Notes: a model not told the origin generated them from the sequence alone. A stretch of 64,000 bases of DNA from Salinibacterium sp. UTAS2018 (GCF_004118935.1 NZ_CP035375.1:868001-932000); one strand, 5' to 3'; shown: positions 7,526-17,346, counted from the stretch's first letter. Made by a program: numbers and translations.

Positions 7526-10123
7526 ATGTCGTCGAGCGTTCCCGAAAAGCCCGCCCTAGAAGGCCTCGAAGGCAAGTGGGCTCCCGTCTGGGAAGACGAA
7601 GGCACCTACCGGTTTGATCGCCAGAAGGCGCTTGCTGACGGTTCTGACTGCGTCTTCTCGGTCGACACTCCTCCGCCGACGGCATCCGGCAGCCTGCACA
7701 TTGGCCACGTCTTCAGCTACACCCACATGGACTTGGTCACACGCTTTCAGCGCATGCGCGGCAAAGAGATCTTCTACCCGATGGGGTGGGATGACAATGG
7801 TCTACCCACCGAGCGTCGGGTTCAGAACTATTACGGCGTGCGCTGCGACCCCACGCTCCCCTATGACGAGAGCTTCGAGCCTCCGCAGCAGGGTGGCGAA
7901 GGCAAGTCGACGAAGGCTGCCGCCCAGCTGCCGATCTCTCGTCGCAACTTCGTTGAGTTGTGCGAGACGCTGACCGCCGAAGACGAAAAGCAGTTCGAAG
8001 ACCTGTGGCGCCAGCTGGGCTTAAGCGTGGACTGGAACCTCACCTACCGCACCATTGGTGACGACGCTCAGCGCGCCGCCCAGCGTGCGTTCCTGCGCAA
8101 CCTTGACCGTGGCGAGGCCTACCAGGCCTTCGCGCCGACGCTGTGGGATGTCACATTCCGCACCGCTGTTGCGCAGGCTGAACTCGAAGACAAAGAGCAG
8201 CCTGCCGCTTACCACCGTCTCGCCTTCCACCAGGCGGATGGCGACGACATCCACATCGAGACGACTCGCCCCGAACTTCTGCCGGCCTGTGTTGCTCTCG
8301 TGGCTCACCCCGACGACGAGCGTTACAAGCACCTCTTCGGCACAATGGTGACGACGCCGATCTTTGGTGTTGAGGTTCCGATTCTGGCGCACCACCTTGC
8401 TCAGCAAGACAAGGGTTCGGGAATTGCGATGATTTGTACGTTCGGTGACGTCACCGACGTTGTCTGGTGGCGCGAACTCGATCTGCCGAACCGCACGATC
8501 ATCGGCGCCGACGGCCGCATTATTGCCGACGCTCCCGATGTCATCGTGGGCGACGCCGCTCAGGCCGCGTACGCCGAGCTTGCGGGCAAGACGGTCTTCA
8601 GCGCGAAGGCCGCCATGGTGGCGCTTCTCAAGGAGTCCGGTGAAATGATCGGCGACGCTAAGCCGATTCAGCACCAGGTGAAATTCTTCGAGAAGGGCGA
8701 CAAGCCTCTCGAGATCATTTCGACGCGTCAGTGGTACATCAGCAACGGTGCCCGCGACGAGAAGCTGCGCAGCCGTTTGCTCGAGGCTGGCAAGCAGATT
8801 AACTTCACCCCCGACCACATGCGGGTTCGTTACGACAACTGGGTCGGTGGCCTTACGGGCGACTGGCTTATTTCGCGCCAGCGCTTCTTCGGCGTACCGA
8901 TCCCCGTCTGGTACGAGCTCAACGCCGACGGTGAAAAGGGTGCCCCGATCGTTCCCAGCGAAGCATCGCTGCCGATTGACCCATCGTCGGATACCGCCCC
9001 CGGCTACACGGAAGACCAGCGTGGCGTTCCCGGTGGCTTCGAGGGCGAACTCGACATCATGGACACTTGGGCTACGTCATCCTTGACGCCTCAGATTGCC
9101 GGAGGTTGGGAGACCGACCCCGAGCTCTTCAACGTAGTCTTCCCCTACTCGCTGCGCAGCCAGGGCCAAGACATCATTCGTACGTGGTTGTTCTCGACCG
9201 CTCTGCGTTCGGAGCTCGAGCACGGAACGGTGCCGTGGAAGAACGCCGGCATCTCCGGCTTCATCGTTGACCCCGACCGCAAGAAGATGTCCAAGTCCAA
9301 GGGCAACGTGGTTACGCCCAAGGGCATGCTCGATGACCACGGCTCGGATGCGGTGCGCTACTGGGCAGCATCCAGTCGCCTCGGAACTGACGCGGCCTTC
9401 GACCCGCAGAACCCGAAGCAGATCAAGATCGGTCGTCGACTCGCTATCAAGGTCTTGAACGCGTCGAAGTTCGTGTACTCGTTCCCGGCGCCTGCTGCGT
9501 CGGCGACGGCATCGGATGTCGTCGTTACCGAGGCGCTGGACCTCGAGATGCTCGCCGAGCTCGCCTCGGTCGTCTCGCAGGCCACCACGGCGCTCGAGAA
9601 CTTCGACCACGCTAAGGCACTCGAGGTAACCGAGAAGTTCTTCTGGGCTTTCTGTGATGACTACCTTGAGCTCGTGAAGGAACGCGCTTATGGTGCCGGA
9701 ACTCCCGAAGCTCAGGCCAGTGCCAACCGCGCCCTGCACACCGCCATCGACGTGTTCTTGCGGCTCTTCGCGCCGTACTTGCCGTTTGCTACGGAAGAGG
9801 TCTGGCGCTGGACGCACGACACTTCGGTTCACGCGGCATCGTGGCCGACCGCCGACGAGCTCGGCGTAACCGCTGAGCCGAGCGGTCTGTTCCATGCCGT
9901 CGGCCAGGCGCTCATCACCATTCGTCGCGCCAAGACTGACGCCAAGGCATCGCAGAAGACCGAGGTGAGCTCGGCCACACTTGCAGGCCCAGCTTTGATC
10001 GCTGCTGCTATCGACGATCTGAAGGCTGTCGGCCGCATCCATGATCTGACGATCGTGGAAGCCGACGAGATTGAGGTTCGCGACATCGTTCTGGTTGAGG
10101 CTGCACCTGAGGCTTCTGTCTAG
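7526..10123 (+). CDS. valS: Valine--tRNA ligase
   Basis: Cytoplasmic class I aminoacyl-tRNA synthetase that charges tRNA-Val. The ATG at 7526 lies behind a CGGAG ribosome site. The 865-residue product shows the HIGH motif at residues 58-61 (GSLHIGHVFSYTHMD), the KMSKS loop at 587-591 (KKMSKSKGN), the editing region (THIETTRPELLP-like segment near residue 250) and the C-terminal helical anticodon domain (CDDYLELVKERAYG). Length fits the family. It appears to be monocistronic: a strong hairpin follows at 10134. Confidence 0.97.
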   Translation: MSSSVPEKPALEGLEGKWAPVWEDEGTYRFDRQKALADGSDCVFSVDTPPPTASGSLHIGHVFSYTHMDLVTRFQRMRGKEIFYPMGWDDNGLPTERRVQNYYGVRCDPTLPYDESFEPPQQGGEGKSTKAAAQLPISRRNFVELCETLTAEDEKQFEDLWRQLGLSVDWNLTYRTIGDDAQRAAQRAFLRNLDRGEAYQAFAPTLWDVTFRTAVAQAELEDKEQPAAYHRLAFHQADGDDIHIETTRPELLPACVALVAHPDDERYKHLFGTMVTTPIFGVEVPILAHHLAQQDKGSGIAMICTFGDVTDVVWWRELDLPNRTIIGADGRIIADAPDVIVGDAAQAAYAELAGKTVFSAKAAMVALLKESGEMIGDAKPIQHQVKFFEKGDKPLEIISTRQWYISNGARDEKLRSRLLEAGKQINFTPDHMRVRYDNWVGGLTGDWLISRQRFFGVPIPVWYELNADGEKGAPIVPSEASLPIDPSSDTAPGYTEDQRGVPGGFEGELDIMDTWATSSLTPQIAGGWETDPELFNVVFPYSLRSQGQDIIRTWLFSTALRSELEHGTVPWKNAGISGFIVDPDRKKMSKSKGNVVTPKGMLDDHGSDAVRYWAASSRLGTDAAFDPQNPKQIKIGRRLAIKVLNASKFVYSFPAPAASATASDVVVTEALDLEMLAELASVVSQATTALENFDHAKALEVTEKFFWAFCDDYLELVKERAYGAGTPEAQASANRALHTAIDVFLRLFAPYLPFATEEVWRWTHDTSVHAASWPTADELGVTAEPSGLFHAVGQALITIRRAKTDAKASQKTEVSSATLAGPALIAAAIDDLKAVGRIHDLTIVEADEIEVRDIVLVEAAPEASV

Positions 10124-10133
10124 AGGTCTACTG

Positions 10134-10164
10134 AGGGTTCGGCGCCACCTCGGCGCCGAACCCT
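10134..10164 (+). terminator. Hairpin terminator after valS
   Basis: Perfect 13-bp inverted repeat (10134-10146 and 10152-10164, AGGGTTCGGCGCC and its complement) with a 5-base loop. There is no T run, which is common for actinobacterial terminators. Confidence 0.8.
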
Positions 10165-10186
10165 GAAACCGCGTATTGTTGAGTGA

Positions 10187-10666
10187 ATGACGAGTTCAGA
10201 GAAGCCTTCATACACGATCCGCGACATCCAGAAAGACGATTTCGAGGAGTGGAAAGATCACTTCGTGAAATATGGAGTGTTCTACGAAACCGAATTCACC
10301 GACGCCATTGTTCAGGGCGTGTGGGAGTGGTTGATGGATGACTCAGCGCAGCTGAACGCAGTTGTTGCTGTAGCTCCAGAGGGTGCGCCCGACCCCGGCC
10401 ATGTTGCCGCCTTCGGTCTGTACCGCCGCCTGCCTGATACCTTCACCGCCTCGTGGGGTTGGTTTATGGATGACCTCTACGTTGACCCCGAGCACCGCGG
10501 TGCTGGAGTTGCCGGAACGATCATCGACGACATCGCTGCCCGCGCGGCAGAAGATGGCGGCGGAAAGCTCCGCTGGATCACCAACAAGGAAAACGACAGC
10601 GCGAAGCGCCTCTACGACAAGGTCGCAGACCGCACGTCGTGGATTCTTTACGAAAAGAACGTGTAA
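10187..10666 (+). CDS. GNAT family N-acetyltransferase
   Basis: A 159-residue acetyl-CoA-dependent acyltransferase. The fold is recognised from YTIRDIQKDDFEEWKDHF at the N-terminus, the strand DDLYVDPEHRGAGVAGTII (motif A, with the R/Q-x-x-G-x-G/A acetyl-CoA loop as HRGAGVA) and the closing NDSAKRLYDKV segment. The acceptor substrate is not deducible. Its stop codon overlaps the ATG of the next small gene (TAATG), so the two are translationally coupled. Confidence 0.9.
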   Translation: MTSSEKPSYTIRDIQKDDFEEWKDHFVKYGVFYETEFTDAIVQGVWEWLMDDSAQLNAVVAVAPEGAPDPGHVAAFGLYRRLPDTFTASWGWFMDDLYVDPEHRGAGVAGTIIDDIAARAAEDGGGKLRWITNKENDSAKRLYDKVADRTSWILYEKNV

Positions 10667-10896
10667 TGCAGCTCGGCACACGATGGCCGGTCGGCGGCGA
10701 CGTTCCTGAGCGTCTCGATGCAGCAATGCGCGAGGCAATCGCCGGCGTCGAAGCGGATGTCGCCCACCTCGACACCAGCGCGTGGCGTTGGACGCTCACG
10801 TGGCTCGAATCACGACCCGTCGCAGAACTCGACGACGGCACCATCGTGCGCCAAGCCGCTGACGGCAGCGTCAGCGTGAAAGACCCCACCTCCTAG
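10666..10896 (+). CDS. Small protein coupled to the GNAT gene, unknown function
   Basis: 76 residues starting at ATG 10666 inside the stop of the acetyltransferase gene. It is soluble and acidic, with three Trp (TRWPVGG, SAWRWTLTW) and no signal or membrane segment. The coupling implies a function with the acetyltransferase, perhaps as a partner or substrate. I do not recognise the family. Confidence 0.7.
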   Translation: MQLGTRWPVGGDVPERLDAAMREAIAGVEADVAHLDTSAWRWTLTWLESRPVAELDDGTIVRQAADGSVSVKDPTS

Positions 10897-10929
10897 CCCA
10901 CAGCTCACTGTTGCCCGCTCCGCGCCTGC

Positions 10930-10955
10930 GCCTTTGCCTTTGCCTTTGCCTTTGC
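10930..10955. repeat. Hexanucleotide tandem repeat (GCCTTT)4
   Basis: Four exact GCCTTT units (10930-10953) plus GC, in the short gap between the small GNAT-coupled gene and the lipoprotein gene. Confidence 0.9.
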
Positions 10956-11047
10956 ATTCATGCGCGCTATCGCGCGGAGCCGGCAACCCTCACTGCGTAC
11001 TGTGGATAGTTCGAGCCCGTCTCCCCTGACCCGTTTAGCGTCAATAT

Positions 11048-11596
11048 ATGCGGCTACCGAATCTCACACGACTCACGATCGGTGCGCTCCTCGTAGCGTC
11101 TCTCAGCGGCTGTGTTCCCGCCGACCCGGCACCGCCTCAGCCGAGTGCGACCTTCGTCGCGCCCTATGCGAGCGATGAAGAGGCGCTGGCGGCGGCGGAG
11201 GCTGCCTATGGTGAGTATCTGAACGCAGTCAATACGGCGCTACGAACAGGGGTAGTGGAAGAGAGCGTCTTCGAATCTGTGACAACCGGCTCCGAGTTGT
11301 CTGACGCTATCGCGGTGTATTCGCGCATTGCGTCTGAAGGAAAGCGATCGACTGCCGACATCACATTCGATCAAGTCACGCTTCAGCGCTATTCGACTGA
11401 TGAGTCGGCGCATGAAGTCATCACTATCTACTTATGCGAAGACCTGTCGAAGGCATTCTTAGTCGACGAAAGCGGTGAGCGTGTCAAAACTGAAGATGTC
11501 CCCCCGCGCACAATGCAAGTAACGTTCGATTACTCCACGGACCATGACGGCTTGTTGCTTACCGATCGCCAAATCTGGGATGACGCCCCGTGCTAG
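11048..11596 (+). CDS. Secreted lipoprotein of unknown function (partner of the PKD protein)
   Basis: A 182-residue exported lipoprotein. The signal peptide MRLPNLTRLTIGALLVAS ends in the lipobox LSGC (Cys22). The mature part begins with a Pro/Ala linker, then a compact alpha/beta domain (YASDEEALAAAEAAYGEYLNAVN). Similar lipoproteins that start with a helical EEALAAAEAAYxxYL segment are common in Microbacteriaceae. Its last two codons overlap the start of the downstream PKD gene, so the two products are probably made in fixed ratio and act together at the cell surface. Confidence 0.82.
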   Translation: MRLPNLTRLTIGALLVASLSGCVPADPAPPQPSATFVAPYASDEEALAAAEAAYGEYLNAVNTALRTGVVEESVFESVTTGSELSDAIAVYSRIASEGKRSTADITFDQVTLQRYSTDESAHEVITIYLCEDLSKAFLVDESGERVKTEDVPPRTMQVTFDYSTDHDGLLLTDRQIWDDAPC

Positions 11597-12453
11597 CGCT
11601 GGCTATGGCTGCATCGCTGATACTTTCTGTGAACTTCTCGCCGATCGACAGCGCATCGCTGGCTTTATCGCGGACTTGTCAGGCCGGGGCGGAACTAGAC
11701 GACAGCCCGGACTGTTATGTCGATGCAGCGGTAGGGGTCGGAGGTATTGATCTTGAGGGAACACAAGATTCCGCCGGGTCTGGAGGCGGCGGAGGGAGCG
11801 ACGGCGGCTACTACGACGAACCCACGCACACCGACGGCGTCGCCTACACTCCGGCCGTCGATGAGGGCCTCGACAACGTCGAGGAAGCATGGTGCGACAT
11901 CCAGCGCATCGAGTGCGTGCCGTGGACTCGCCCGGCTGAAGACGACGATGCCGCGACCGCAGCGACCGCCGCAATCACAATTTCTGACATCGGGTCATTC
12001 CGCCCGCAAGCACCTGCTGCGGCGATGCAACCGAACCAGTGGATGATCGTCGGCCTCGACACCAACTTCTATTCCGCCGCATCCGCCCACGTCGTTGACG
12101 GCACCCTTTTCGGCGGCACTGCCCAAGTTCGATTTACACCAGTGAGCTACAGCTGGGACTACGGCGACGGCACCACAGAAAGCACCGACAATCCCGGGCG
12201 CACCTGGGCCAAATACCGGATCGCCGAATTCGACCCGACGCCGACCAGCCATGTTTTTGAAGAACCCGGCGACTACACGATCACTCTTGCCGTTACCTAT
12301 GCCGCCGAATACCGTGTCGCGGGTAGCGGCTGGCGGAGCGTGGTCGGCACCCTCACCATTGTGGCGCCGCCACTCACCGCGACCGCCGGTCACGCGACCA
12401 CCGTTCTCGTTGATCAAGACTGCAACGAGAACCCCACCGGAATCGGCTGCTAG
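11590..12453 (+). CDS. Secreted PKD-domain protein
   Basis: 287 residues from GTG 11590, which overlaps the lipoprotein stop. A short hydrophobic N-terminus (MLALAMAASLILSV) acts as signal peptide, followed by a Gly/Ser/Asp-rich spacer with two Cys pairs, then one PKD-type beta domain at about residues 180-255 (SYSWDYGDGT and HVFEEPGDYTITLAVTYAA). PKD domains mediate extracellular protein or carbohydrate contacts. The C-terminus ends in CNENPTGIGC, a likely disulfide loop. The pairing with a lipoprotein suggests a surface complex; ligand unknown. Confidence 0.8.
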   Translation: MLALAMAASLILSVNFSPIDSASLALSRTCQAGAELDDSPDCYVDAAVGVGGIDLEGTQDSAGSGGGGGSDGGYYDEPTHTDGVAYTPAVDEGLDNVEEAWCDIQRIECVPWTRPAEDDDAATAATAAITISDIGSFRPQAPAAAMQPNQWMIVGLDTNFYSAASAHVVDGTLFGGTAQVRFTPVSYSWDYGDGTTESTDNPGRTWAKYRIAEFDPTPTSHVFEEPGDYTITLAVTYAAEYRVAGSGWRSVVGTLTIVAPPLTATAGHATTVLVDQDCNENPTGIGC

Positions 12454-12498
12454 GCCAAAAAGCACACAACGCGCACGGCGTCGACTACGGCTTCACGT

Positions 12499-13290
12499 TC
12501 ACACCCGCGCGAGAATCTCCCCGTGCGGCATCGCCATCCATCCTTGAGGCGAATCGGCCCACTCCCGCCAGGCAGTACTGATCTGCTGCAATACCTCCTG
12601 CGTAGCCAAGGACTTGCTGAGCGCATCCTCAGCGAAGGCAGACTCCAGCACCCGCGCCTCCCACATGCTTCCCCACCACTCACGATCGGTTTCATCAGAG
12701 AAGTTCCAAATTGATGCCGACGTGGTGACTTCGGTCAAACCGGCCTGCATCGCCCACGACTTGAGACGACGCCCCGCATTCGGCTCTCCCCCATTGCTGC
12801 GGTGAACCGCGTCGTAGACGTCAGCCCAGACCTTCAGCCCCGGCAGCTCTGGAAAACAAATCGTGCCCGCATAGTCCACATCCCGCACCGCGATCAAGCC
12901 ACCCGGCTTCGCGACCCGCTTCATCTCCGCGAGAGCCGCGACCGGATCGCCCAAATGCTGCAGAGTCTGATGCGAATGCACGAGATCGAAACTGTCATCG
13001 TCGAACGGCAACGCATACGCGTCCCCCACAATGAAACTCAGGTTGTCGGCAGTGAAAGCGGATGCCTTTTCGATTACCGCGGCAGCGGCATCCAACCCCA
13101 CAACACGACCAGGGGCCAGGCGCTCCGCAAATTCGGCCGTGATGGTGCCCGGCCCACAACCGATATCGAGGAGCGACAGCCCACCCTCAAGATGCGGTTC
13201 GAAATACGCCGCCGAATTCGCGATCGTGCGCCACGTGTGTGACTTCAAAACACTTTCATGATGGCCATGGGTATATCGCTCGTTGGTCAT
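12499..13290 (-). CDS. SAM-dependent methyltransferase (class I)
   Basis: 263 residues from ATG 13290; a longer frame exists but starts inside the divergent peptidase gene. The SAM-binding motif I is LSLLDIGCGPGTI, with the acidic post-I residue in VVGLDAAAAV, motif II in DDSFDLVHSHQTLQHL and motif III in KPGGLIAVRDVD. This matches the UbiE/Methyltransf_11 group. The substrate is unknown. It is divergently transcribed from the M3 peptidase gene with only 22 bases between starts, so the promoters must overlap the coding starts. Confidence 0.88.
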   Translation of the reverse strand: MTNERYTHGHHESVLKSHTWRTIANSAAYFEPHLEGGLSLLDIGCGPGTITAEFAERLAPGRVVGLDAAAAVIEKASAFTADNLSFIVGDAYALPFDDDSFDLVHSHQTLQHLGDPVAALAEMKRVAKPGGLIAVRDVDYAGTICFPELPGLKVWADVYDAVHRSNGGEPNAGRRLKSWAMQAGLTEVTTSASIWNFSDETDREWWGSMWEARVLESAFAEDALSKSLATQEVLQQISTAWREWADSPQGWMAMPHGEILARV

Positions 13291-13312
13291 GATCTGAGAA
13301 TAGGGTAGAACA

Positions 13313-15337
13313 ATGACCAATCCTTTCTTTGCGCCCAGCACGTTGCCCTTCGGAATGCCCCCATTCGCCGACATTCACGACGAGCACTACGCGCCCGCCT
13401 TTGCGAAAGGGATGACCGAACAGCTCGCCGAGATTGAGGCAATTACGTCTCAGCCAGAAGCGGCGACCTTCGAGAACACCATGATCCCCCTCGAGACCAG
13501 CGGCCAGCTGCTCAGCCGGGTGGCGATCGTGTTCTTCAATAAGACCTCCGCCGACGGCGATGCGGCCTCCGATGCCCTCGAAGAGATCATCGCTCCCCAG
13601 CTGGCCGCCCACAACGACGCCATCAGCCTCAACAGCGCCCTCTACGAGCGCATCCGCAGCATTCGGGAAGGTCTCGACGACACTGAGTTGGATGCCGAAG
13701 CCCGCTACCTGGTCGAGCGCTATTTCACCGAGTTCACCCTTGCCGGCGCCGGCCTCAGCGACGACGCGAAAGCGACCCTGCGCGACTACAACTCGCGTCT
13801 CTCGAGCCTCACCACGAAGTTCGAGAAGAACTTGCTTGCCGACACGAACGACCTTGCCGTCGTCGTCGATAGCATCGACGAGCTCGATGGCTTGGAACCG
13901 TCCGAGATTTCGGCAGCCGCCAGCGCCGCCAACGACCGCGGCCTCCCAGGTAAGTACCTCATCACCCTCATCCTGCCGACGAACCAGCCGCACCTCTCGG
14001 TGTTGAAGAATGCGGATGTTCGGGGCCGAGTCATGGCAGCATCGCGCACTCGCGGCATCCGTGGGGGCAAGTTCGACAATCGCGAACTTGTGCTCGAAAT
14101 CGCGAAGGTGCGATCGCAACGTGCGGCCCTCCTAGGCTTCGACAGCCACGCGGCCTGGGTGACCGCCGATGAGACCGCGCAGAACCCACAGCGGGTCGCT
14201 GACATGCTCGGCAAGCTCGCCCCCGCTGCTGCCCGCAATGCTCGCGACGAGCATGCAGCACTCGAGAAGCTCGCGGGCACCGAAGTGACGGCCGCTGACT
14301 GGGCGTTCTACGCCGAGAAAGTGCGCGCCGAGCAGTACAACGTCGACACCACCCAGATGCGACCATATTTCGAAGCAGAGCGAGTGCTTCGAGACGGTGT
14401 GTTCTTCGCTGCGACCAAGCTCTACGGCGTCACTTTCACCGAGCGCCGCGATCTCGCGGCCTACCACCCCGACGTGCGCGTCTTCGAAGTCACCGACGAA
14501 GACGGCAGCGAGGTCGGGCTCTACACTCTCGACCTGTACACGCGCGACTCCAAGCGCGGCGGTGCCTGGATGAACTCGCTCATCTCACAGTCTGACCTGC
14601 TCGGGCATCCGGTCATCGTCACCAACAACCTCAACGTGCCGAAGCCTGCCTCCGGCGAAACCACGCTACTGACCTATGACGAGGTCAACACCCTGTTCCA
14701 CGAGTTTGGCCACGCCCTGCACGGCCTCTTTGCCCGCGTCACCTACCCCAAGTTCTCGGGCACGAACACCTACCGCGACTTCGTCGAGTTCCCCAGCCAG
14801 GTCAACGAAATGTGGATGCTCTGGCCCGAGGTACTCGACAACTACGCCAAGCACTACGAGACCGGCGAGCCCATGCCGCGCGAGATCGTGGAGCGCATTC
14901 AGGCGAGCGCCGCGTTCAACGAGGGTTTCCTCACGAGCGAATATCTCGCCGCCGCTCTCATCGATCAGGCGTGGCACCGCATCGGCGCCGACGACGACGT
15001 GACGGATGTCGCAGCTTTCGAGGCGCAAGCACTGGCCGAAGTCGGTCTCGATAACCCTGCCGTTCCCCCACGTTACTCCAGCACCTACTTTCAGCACATC
15101 TTCGCCAACTCGGCCTATGACGCTGGCTACTACTCCTACATCTGGAGTGAGGTCTTGGATGCCGACACGGTCGAATGGTTCACCGAGAGCGGCGGGCTCT
15201 CCCGCGAGAACGGCGACCGCTTCCGCTCGCGCCTGCTGGGGGTTGGAGGGTCAAAGAATCCGCTCGAGGCATTCCGCGACTTCCGTGGGCGTGACGCCGA
15301 GCTGCAGCCTTTGCTGACTCGTCGGGGCCTCAACTAG
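13313..15337 (+). CDS. dcp: M3 family zinc oligopeptidase (peptidyl-dipeptidase Dcp type)
   Basis: A 674-residue cytosolic metallopeptidase that trims oligopeptides. The zinc site HEFGH starts at residue 463 (LFHEFGHALHGLF), and the downstream Glu ligand is in FVEFPSQVNEMW. The opening NPFFAPSTLPFGMPPFADI and the Tyr/His-rich end (SAYDAGYYSYIWSEVLDAD) are typical of Dcp/OpdA. No signal peptide, so it acts inside the cell. Dcp rather than OpdA is chosen from overall length and motif style; the exact specificity is not visible. Confidence 0.9.
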   Translation: MTNPFFAPSTLPFGMPPFADIHDEHYAPAFAKGMTEQLAEIEAITSQPEAATFENTMIPLETSGQLLSRVAIVFFNKTSADGDAASDALEEIIAPQLAAHNDAISLNSALYERIRSIREGLDDTELDAEARYLVERYFTEFTLAGAGLSDDAKATLRDYNSRLSSLTTKFEKNLLADTNDLAVVVDSIDELDGLEPSEISAAASAANDRGLPGKYLITLILPTNQPHLSVLKNADVRGRVMAASRTRGIRGGKFDNRELVLEIAKVRSQRAALLGFDSHAAWVTADETAQNPQRVADMLGKLAPAAARNARDEHAALEKLAGTEVTAADWAFYAEKVRAEQYNVDTTQMRPYFEAERVLRDGVFFAATKLYGVTFTERRDLAAYHPDVRVFEVTDEDGSEVGLYTLDLYTRDSKRGGAWMNSLISQSDLLGHPVIVTNNLNVPKPASGETTLLTYDEVNTLFHEFGHALHGLFARVTYPKFSGTNTYRDFVEFPSQVNEMWMLWPEVLDNYAKHYETGEPMPREIVERIQASAAFNEGFLTSEYLAAALIDQAWHRIGADDDVTDVAAFEAQALAEVGLDNPAVPPRYSSTYFQHIFANSAYDAGYYSYIWSEVLDADTVEWFTESGGLSRENGDRFRSRLLGVGGSKNPLEAFRDFRGRDAELQPLLTRRGLN

Positions 15338-15577
15338 CGCGCAGCGCACTGAACGGGGCTTCGACGCGCAGGAATCGGCGACCACACCGTAGTTGGCAGC
15401 ACCCTAGAAGTGAACGCTTTGTTCGAAGCTCCTAGGAAAAGCACAGCGGATGGTGGATTGTTGTGCCGGAGCCACAAACATTGGTGAAAACCTTTCGTTA
15501 ACGGTCTCCAGTCGGGCACAATAGTGCGGGTCGCGTTAGTCGCGCCCCTTCACACTTAGACGTCACCTAGCACGATG

Positions 15578-15652
15578 TCCTGAGGGCGATCCCATCTCAG
15601 CCTCACCCGAATTTGGCTGCAATGAGTTTGCCCGGCGCGATCGCCCTCAGGA
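15578..15652. repeat. 14-bp perfect long-range inverted repeat
   Basis: TCCTGAGGGCGATC at 15578-15591 is perfectly complementary to 15639-15652, with 47 bases between. It could fold as a long-loop hairpin in RNA or mark the ends of a lost element. Confidence 0.8.
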
Positions 15653-15795
15653 ACATCACTTCACGGACCGCCATCGGCGCAGCCTTAGCCGACGCTCACT
15701 CGAACCCGCACTCGTACTCGTCCTAAAGAACTAACGCGGAGCCCGCCGTCGGCAAACGCCACAAAGCGCAGCTACCCGAGGGCACCTGCGCGTCC

Positions 15796-15840
15796 GAGAC
15801 CGGCGCTTGTGAGACCAGCACATCTAAGACCAGCACTTCT
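15796..15840. repeat. Three 15-bp tandem repeats downstream of clpX
   Basis: Units 15796-15810, 15811-15825 and 15826-15840 share the core (G/A)AGACC(A/G)GC(A/G)C. The last unit overlaps a perfect 8-bp hairpin (15833-15840 with 15845-15852, loop GTCG) that may end clpX transcription on the minus strand. Confidence 0.75.
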
Positions 15841-15879
15841 GTCGAGAAGTGCGGCTCCGTTGACGAGCAAGAGCGGCAG

Positions 15880-17157
15880 CTAAGCGGACTTCTCCGCGCG
15901 CACTGGCTTGCGGGGAACAATCGTGGGGGCCGCGTTCTCTAGAACAGCAGCTCTGGTGACGATAACGCGACCAACGGTCTCGTCCGACGGCACGTCGAAC
16001 ATGATCGGTCCGAGCACTTCTTCCAGGATGGCACGCAATCCGCGAGCACCGGTCTGACGCAACACCGCAAGATCGGCAATCGACTCCAGTGCATCGCGCT
16101 CGAATTCGAGTTCAACACCATCGATCTCGAACATGCGCTGGTACTGACGCACGAGAGCGTTCTTGGGCGTCGTCAAGATATCCATGAGTGCCACTTGGTC
16201 GAGCTGCGTCACCGTAGTGACGACAGGCAGACGACCGATGAACTCGGGAATGAGACCGAACTTGTGAAGGTCTTCTGGCAGAACTTCGCCGAAGAGGTTT
16301 ACGTCGTCGCCCTTGCTGTGCAGCGGGGCTCCAAAACCAATGCCCTTCTTACCTGCACGGTTCGAGATGATTTCTTCGAGGCCCGAGAAGGCTCCCGCAA
16401 CGATGAAGAGCACGTTCGTGGTGTCCACCTGAATGAACTCTTGATGCGGATGCTTGCGGCCGCCCTGAGGCGGAACGGAGGCGACGGTGCCCTCAAGAAT
16501 CTTGAGCAGAGCCTGCTGAACGCCCTCACCAGAGACATCGCGCGTGATGGAGGGGTTCTCAGCCTTGCGAGCGATCTTGTCGATCTCATCGATGTAGATG
16601 ATGCCGGTCTCTGCGCGCTTGACGTCGTAATCAGCGGCCTGAAGGAGCTTGAGGAGAATGTTCTCGACATCCTCACCGACGTAGCCGGCTTCGGTCAGCG
16701 CTGTGGCATCCGCGACAGCAAACGGAACGTTAAGGCGCTTGGCGAGGGTCTGAGCGAGATAGGTCTTACCGCAACCGGTCGGGCCGATCAGCAGGATGTT
16801 CGACTTGGCGATCTCAACGTCATCGATGACCGCATCGGCCGAAGTGATCGTTCCACGAGCGCGCACGCGCTTGTAGTGGTTGTAGACGGCGACTGAGAGC
16901 GAGCGCTTAGCTGCCTCTTGGCCGATGACGTATTCCTCAAGGAAGTCATAGATTTCCCGCGGCTTCGGCAGATCGAATTCGCTCGATGCCTCCTCGCCAG
17001 CTTCAGCAAGACGCTCTTCAATGATCTCGTTGCACAGATCTACGCACTCGTCGCAAATATAGACACCGGGACCGGCAATCAATTGCTGTACCTGCTTTTG
17101 GCTTTTGCCGCAGAAGGAACACTTGAGCAGGTCCGCGCTTTCCCCAATTCGGGCCAT
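15880..17157 (-). CDS. clpX: ATP-dependent Clp protease ATP-binding subunit ClpX
   Basis: AAA+ unfoldase that recognises tagged proteins and feeds them into the ClpP1P2 chamber. The 425 residues begin with the zinc-binding domain (CSFCGK at 13-18 and CDECVDLC near 35-42), then Walker A GPTGCGKT, Walker [11 protein letters not shown], and the RKHPHQEF and IGFGAP stretches that lie near the pore and ClpP-docking loops. The start ATG 17157 follows a strong AAGGAGAGG site. The gene is separated from clpP2-clpP1 by the ycnI-copC group, which lies on the opposite strand; clpX is more often directly downstream of clpP. Confidence 0.98.
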   Translation of the reverse strand: MARIGESADLLKCSFCGKSQKQVQQLIAGPGVYICDECVDLCNEIIEERLAEAGEEASSEFDLPKPREIYDFLEEYVIGQEAAKRSLSVAVYNHYKRVRARGTITSADAVIDDVEIAKSNILLIGPTGCGKTYLAQTLAKRLNVPFAVADATALTEAGYVGEDVENILLKLLQAADYDVKRAETGIIYIDEIDKIARKAENPSITRDVSGEGVQQALLKILEGTVASVPPQGGRKHPHQEFIQVDTTNVLFIVAGAFSGLEEIISNRAGKKGIGFGAPLHSKGDDVNLFGEVLPEDLHKFGLIPEFIGRLPVVTTVTQLDQVALMDILTTPKNALVRQYQRMFEIDGVELEFERDALESIADLAVLRQTGARGLRAILEEVLGPIMFDVPSDETVGRVIVTRAAVLENAAPTIVPRKPVRAEKSA

Positions 17158-17346
17158 GCCGGTTCCTCTCCTTGAGTAAATACCTTGATTACGAGCCTAA
17201 CCCGATATTCGGTCAGTCTCGGTCACCACTACTGGCGGCGTTTCGGCGCGTCGGTTGCACCACGAAATGCAGCAATTCGCAGCGCAAGCGGCGCCCCGAA
17301 GACGAACTAGGCTTGACGGGTTAGCGACGACCACAGAAGGAGCCCC

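Larger units (their letters stand above)
15338..15879. other. 542-bp intergenic region with repeats, no convincing gene
   Basis: This lies between the convergent dcp and clpX genes. It contains a 14-bp long-range inverted repeat, three 15-bp tandem repeats and a small hairpin (listed separately). A 65-codon minus-strand frame overlaps the end of clpX but has no family likeness and biased composition, so I do not call it. Confidence 0.7.

Noticed and set aside
15723-15920. 65-codon minus-strand frame at the end of clpX
   Set aside because: It overlaps the clpX C-terminus in another phase and its second half is just the translated 15-bp repeats.
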